64,000 nucleotides of DNA, from contig JAGABT010000016.1 of assembly GCA_017614505.1 (NCBI GenBank), forward strand, positions 479,405-543,404, written 5' to 3'. The stretch is from Selenomonadaceae bacterium. Lineage in GTDB: Bacteria > Bacillota > Negativicutes > Selenomonadales > Selenomonadaceae. The position numbers and the translations under genes are program-made. The notes under the pieces are model-generated. The model did no database searches and had not been told where the DNA came from. It saw nothing but the letters and a program-made list of their open reading frames with translations. Shown piece by piece: positions 62,292 through 64,000 of this stretch (position 1 is the first letter of the stretch; every line of letters begins with the position of its first letter).

Positions 62292-62828
62292 ATGAAAAAA
62301 CTTTTTCTCACGGTGACGCTGCTGGTTATGCTCGCGGCGAATGTCTGTTTCGCGATTGAGAGCGACGATTTTGGGCTTGGAGATTTGTGGCTGAATATGC
62401 CTTACGCCGAAGTTATCGAAAGTTGCGGGCAGCCGACGAGTCACCCTGGCGGTTACGCGCAGCTTGTGACTGACGTTATCAAATACGGCGACGACGTTGA
62501 GATTGGTTTTCTGGGCAAAAAAGTTCGCTACGTGGCGGTGACGGCGGATAACGGCTGGGAAACTCCGGCGGGCGTCTGCGTTGGAATGTCAATCGGCGAA
62601 GTTCTTGAAATTTACGGCGAGGCTGACGAAGTTGTTACGCTCGCGAAGCCCTTCGACGCCAGCGGCGAATATTTTTATCAGAAATGGTCCGGCACGAAAA
62701 TGAGCTGGACTCATGTCAGCGGAAATTACATGTACGAGCCTGGCGACACGAAGGAAATTTTGTCGGTGATTGTCAATGGCGGCGTGGTTACGGCGCTTGA
62801 ACTCAGCCAGCGCACGCCGGAACATTAA
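62292..62828 (+). CDS. Secreted protein with two SmpA/BamE-like repeats
   Basis: 178 residues. Signal peptide MKKLFLTVTLLVMLAANVCFA. Two related segments, LGDLWLNMPYAEVIESCGQPTS (25-46) and CVGMSIGEVLEIYGEADEV, repeat the loop-helix-Gly pattern of BamE-like domains. Role unknown; envelope location. GGGGGG precedes ATG 62292. Confidence 0.6.
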   Translation: MKKLFLTVTLLVMLAANVCFAIESDDFGLGDLWLNMPYAEVIESCGQPTSHPGGYAQLVTDVIKYGDDVEIGFLGKKVRYVAVTADNGWETPAGVCVGMSIGEVLEIYGEADEVVTLAKPFDASGEYFYQKWSGTKMSWTHVSGNYMYEPGDTKEILSVIVNGGVVTALELSQRTPEH

Positions 62829-62849
62829 ATTTTGGGGAGGAATTTTAAA

Positions 62850-63269
62850 ATGGAAAAAACTTTGGTACTGATTAAGCCGGACGCTTTCGGCAAGGGTCAC
62901 ACGGGCGATATTCTCAAGATTTACGAAGCCGCCGGTTTCAAAATCGTCGCCGCGAAAGTCATGCAGATGGACGCGAAAATAGCGGCGATTCACTACGCCG
63001 AACACGTCGAGAAGCCGTTTTATCCTGAGCTGGTTGAGTTCATGACGAGCGCGCCGCTTATGGCGCTGGTACTCGGCGGCGAAAATGTCATTGAGCGCGT
63101 GCGGGAAATTAACGGCGCAACGAATCCGGCGAAGGCGGCTGAAGGCACGATTCGCAAGCTCTACGCGGAAAGCGTCACGAAAAACGCGGTACACGCCTCG
63201 GACGGCGCAGAAACTGCCGCGCGCGAAATTAAAATTTTCTTCAGCGAGATTGAACAGTTTGGAGCTTGA
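62850..63269 (+). CDS. ndk: Nucleoside diphosphate kinase
   Basis: 139 residues. KTLVLIKPDAFGKG start, and catalytic His in NAVHASDG (the family has N-x-x-H-G/A-S-D). Balances NTP pools. The ATG 62850 has GGGGAGG; an earlier ATG at 62832 is unlikely. Confidence 0.93.
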   Translation: MEKTLVLIKPDAFGKGHTGDILKIYEAAGFKIVAAKVMQMDAKIAAIHYAEHVEKPFYPELVEFMTSAPLMALVLGGENVIERVREINGATNPAKAAEGTIRKLYAESVTKNAVHASDGAETAAREIKIFFSEIEQFGA

Positions 63270-63272
63270 GCC

Positions 63273-63797
63273 ATGAAAATTTACACGAAAACCGGCGACG
63301 GCGGGCAGACTTCGCTTTATACCGGCGAGAGAATCGGCAAAGAAACGCCGCGCGTCGAAACTTACGGTGTAGTTGACGAGGCTAACTCGGCGCTGGCAAT
63401 GGCGCGCGCATTTTCAAAACTGCCGGAAGTCAAGCAGAAAATTTTTGAGCTGCAGAGATTAATGCCGAAACTCATGGCGGATTTGGCGAGCGTCGACAGA
63501 CCGGCGATGATAACCGCGGCGGACGTGGCGCAGCTCGAATCGGAAATGGACGAGCTGGATTCAAAGCTGCCGCCGCTGAAAAATTTCGTGATACCAGGCG
63601 ACACGCAGGCTGGTGCGTTTTTAGATTTGGCGCGAACGACAGTGCGGCGGGCTGAGCGGGAATTTTACCGGCTGGGAAGATTTGAGGCGGTACACGAAGT
63701 CGACGGCTTATTTTTGAACCGGCTGTCAGATTATTGTTTCATGCTGATGCGCGTGGAAGATTATTTCGCGGCGAAGAACGCCGCAGTTTTGGTTTAA
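63273..63797 (+). CDS. PduO-type ATP:cob(I)alamin adenosyltransferase
   Basis: 174 residues. KIYTKTGDGGQTSLYTGERI binds ATP; FVIPGDTQAGAFLDLARTTVRRAERE and FLNRLSDYCFMLMR are the conserved Arg/Asn/Asp helices. Forms adenosylcobalamin, needed by methylmalonyl-CoA mutase and other enzymes. Three bases after ndk. Linked in function to the pduX-cobD-cobC group 38 kb away. Confidence 0.92.
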   Translation: MKIYTKTGDGGQTSLYTGERIGKETPRVETYGVVDEANSALAMARAFSKLPEVKQKIFELQRLMPKLMADLASVDRPAMITAADVAQLESEMDELDSKLPPLKNFVIPGDTQAGAFLDLARTTVRRAEREFYRLGRFEAVHEVDGLFLNRLSDYCFMLMRVEDYFAAKNAAVLV

Positions 63798-63809
63798 TCC
63801 GCAATTAAG

Positions 63810-63998
63810 AAGAGGCGCCACATGGTGCAGGTGCGAACTGGTGAGCACCTGCTTGCGCCGCCCGCGTTGAGAGCGTGACGTGTGCGCGGCTTGCGTAGCA
63901 AGGCGTGCTTTCCTCAGCGGGCAGCTTTCTTTGCCAGCAGCAACTGCTCTTACTCATCGCAGTTGCACTTTCTCGAAAGAAATGCTGAAACAAAAACC
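63810..63998 (+). repeat. Dispersed hairpin repeat, copy 4 (longest)
   Basis: It shares 63857-63880 with copy 2 (inverted) and 63883-63912 with copy 1. The first stem is split by an inserted GCAGGTGC/GCACCTGC hairpin (63827-63852). The last stem is split by a GCAACTGC/GCAGTTGC hairpin (63939-63966). Ends with GAAATGCTGAAACAAA as in copies 1 and 3. It may extend past the window. Confidence 0.85.
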
Positions 63999-64000
63999 AA

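Overview
The window is a 64 kb, gene-dense chromosomal segment (roughly mid-50s % G+C by eye) of an anaerobic bacterium. Gene content suggests a diderm Firmicute of the Negativicutes/Selenomonas type. It has a methylmalonyl-CoA decarboxylase (propionate metabolism), a meso-diaminopimelate dehydrogenase, cobalamin salvage genes, a LarE-type sulfur transferase, hydrogenase maturation genes, a Firmicute-style rimP-nusA-ylxR-infB operon and a lipid-linked sugar transferase of the ArnT/GT39 type. That taxonomic call is inference. I see no rRNA, tRNA or CRISPR array.

Layout. 1-3.5 kb: end of a serine hydrolase, then on the minus strand a C39-like protein, a secreted transglutaminase-like protein and threonine deaminase, tightly coupled. 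3.7-7.3 kb: methylmalonyl-CoA decarboxylase, a lactate/2-hydroxyacid dehydrogenase, Ddh and a membrane protein. 7.3-10.6 kb (minus): serS-folP-folB-folK/DHFR fusion. 10.6-13.2 kb: a small AT-rich integrative element with integrase, lipoprotein and a cI/cro-like divergent switch, inserted at the serS start codon. 13.2-16.3 kb (minus): ADP-ribosylglycohydrolase, a broken yezD, cysK and larE. 16.3-23 kb: a TnpB-only IS element lying between a promoter and rimP-nusA-ylxR-infB. 23-26.4 kb (minus): kinase-pduX-cobD-cobC. 26.5-32 kb: a giant FIST hybrid histidine kinase divergent from a degenerate REC-GGDEF-EAL protein, then a YgbA-like gene. 32-37.8 kb: a GT2-TPR glycosyltransferase, a tandem double GT41 (OGT-like) protein and a SpoIID protein. 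37.9-43.6 kb: queA-tgt-yajC, a toxin-like/CPCC pair, 5-formyl-THF cyclo-ligase and secD-secF. 43.6-50.7 kb: recJ, a GT39 protein, relA/spoT and an NiaP-like transporter. 50.7-53 kb: hypCDE. 53-56.8 kb (minus): MATE exporter, a Gly/Asn/Asp-rich peptide, rsmE and mtaB. 56.9-63.8 kb: prfC, an AIM24 protein, a secreted esterase, UbiD decarboxylase with an LpdD-like partner, a secreted protein, ndk and a PduO-type adenosyltransferase.

Most genes lie in operons with overlapping stops and starts (ATGA, TAATG) and strong GGAGG sites. A dispersed, modular, hairpin-rich repeat family appears four times, at 3.5, 23.0, 26.4 and 63.9 kb, with stem-preserving base changes between copies.

Most notable items: the double GT41 protein with a degraded second catalytic unit; the element that has captured the serS start; the structured repeat family; a stand-alone polymorphic-toxin-like nuclease with a CPCC partner inside the yajC-secDF operon; a long K9/acidic DFG-repeat tail on NusA; a promoter-operator-attenuator region before yezD(broken)-cysK; and a secreted esterase-UbiD-LpdD operon that could process aromatic esters.
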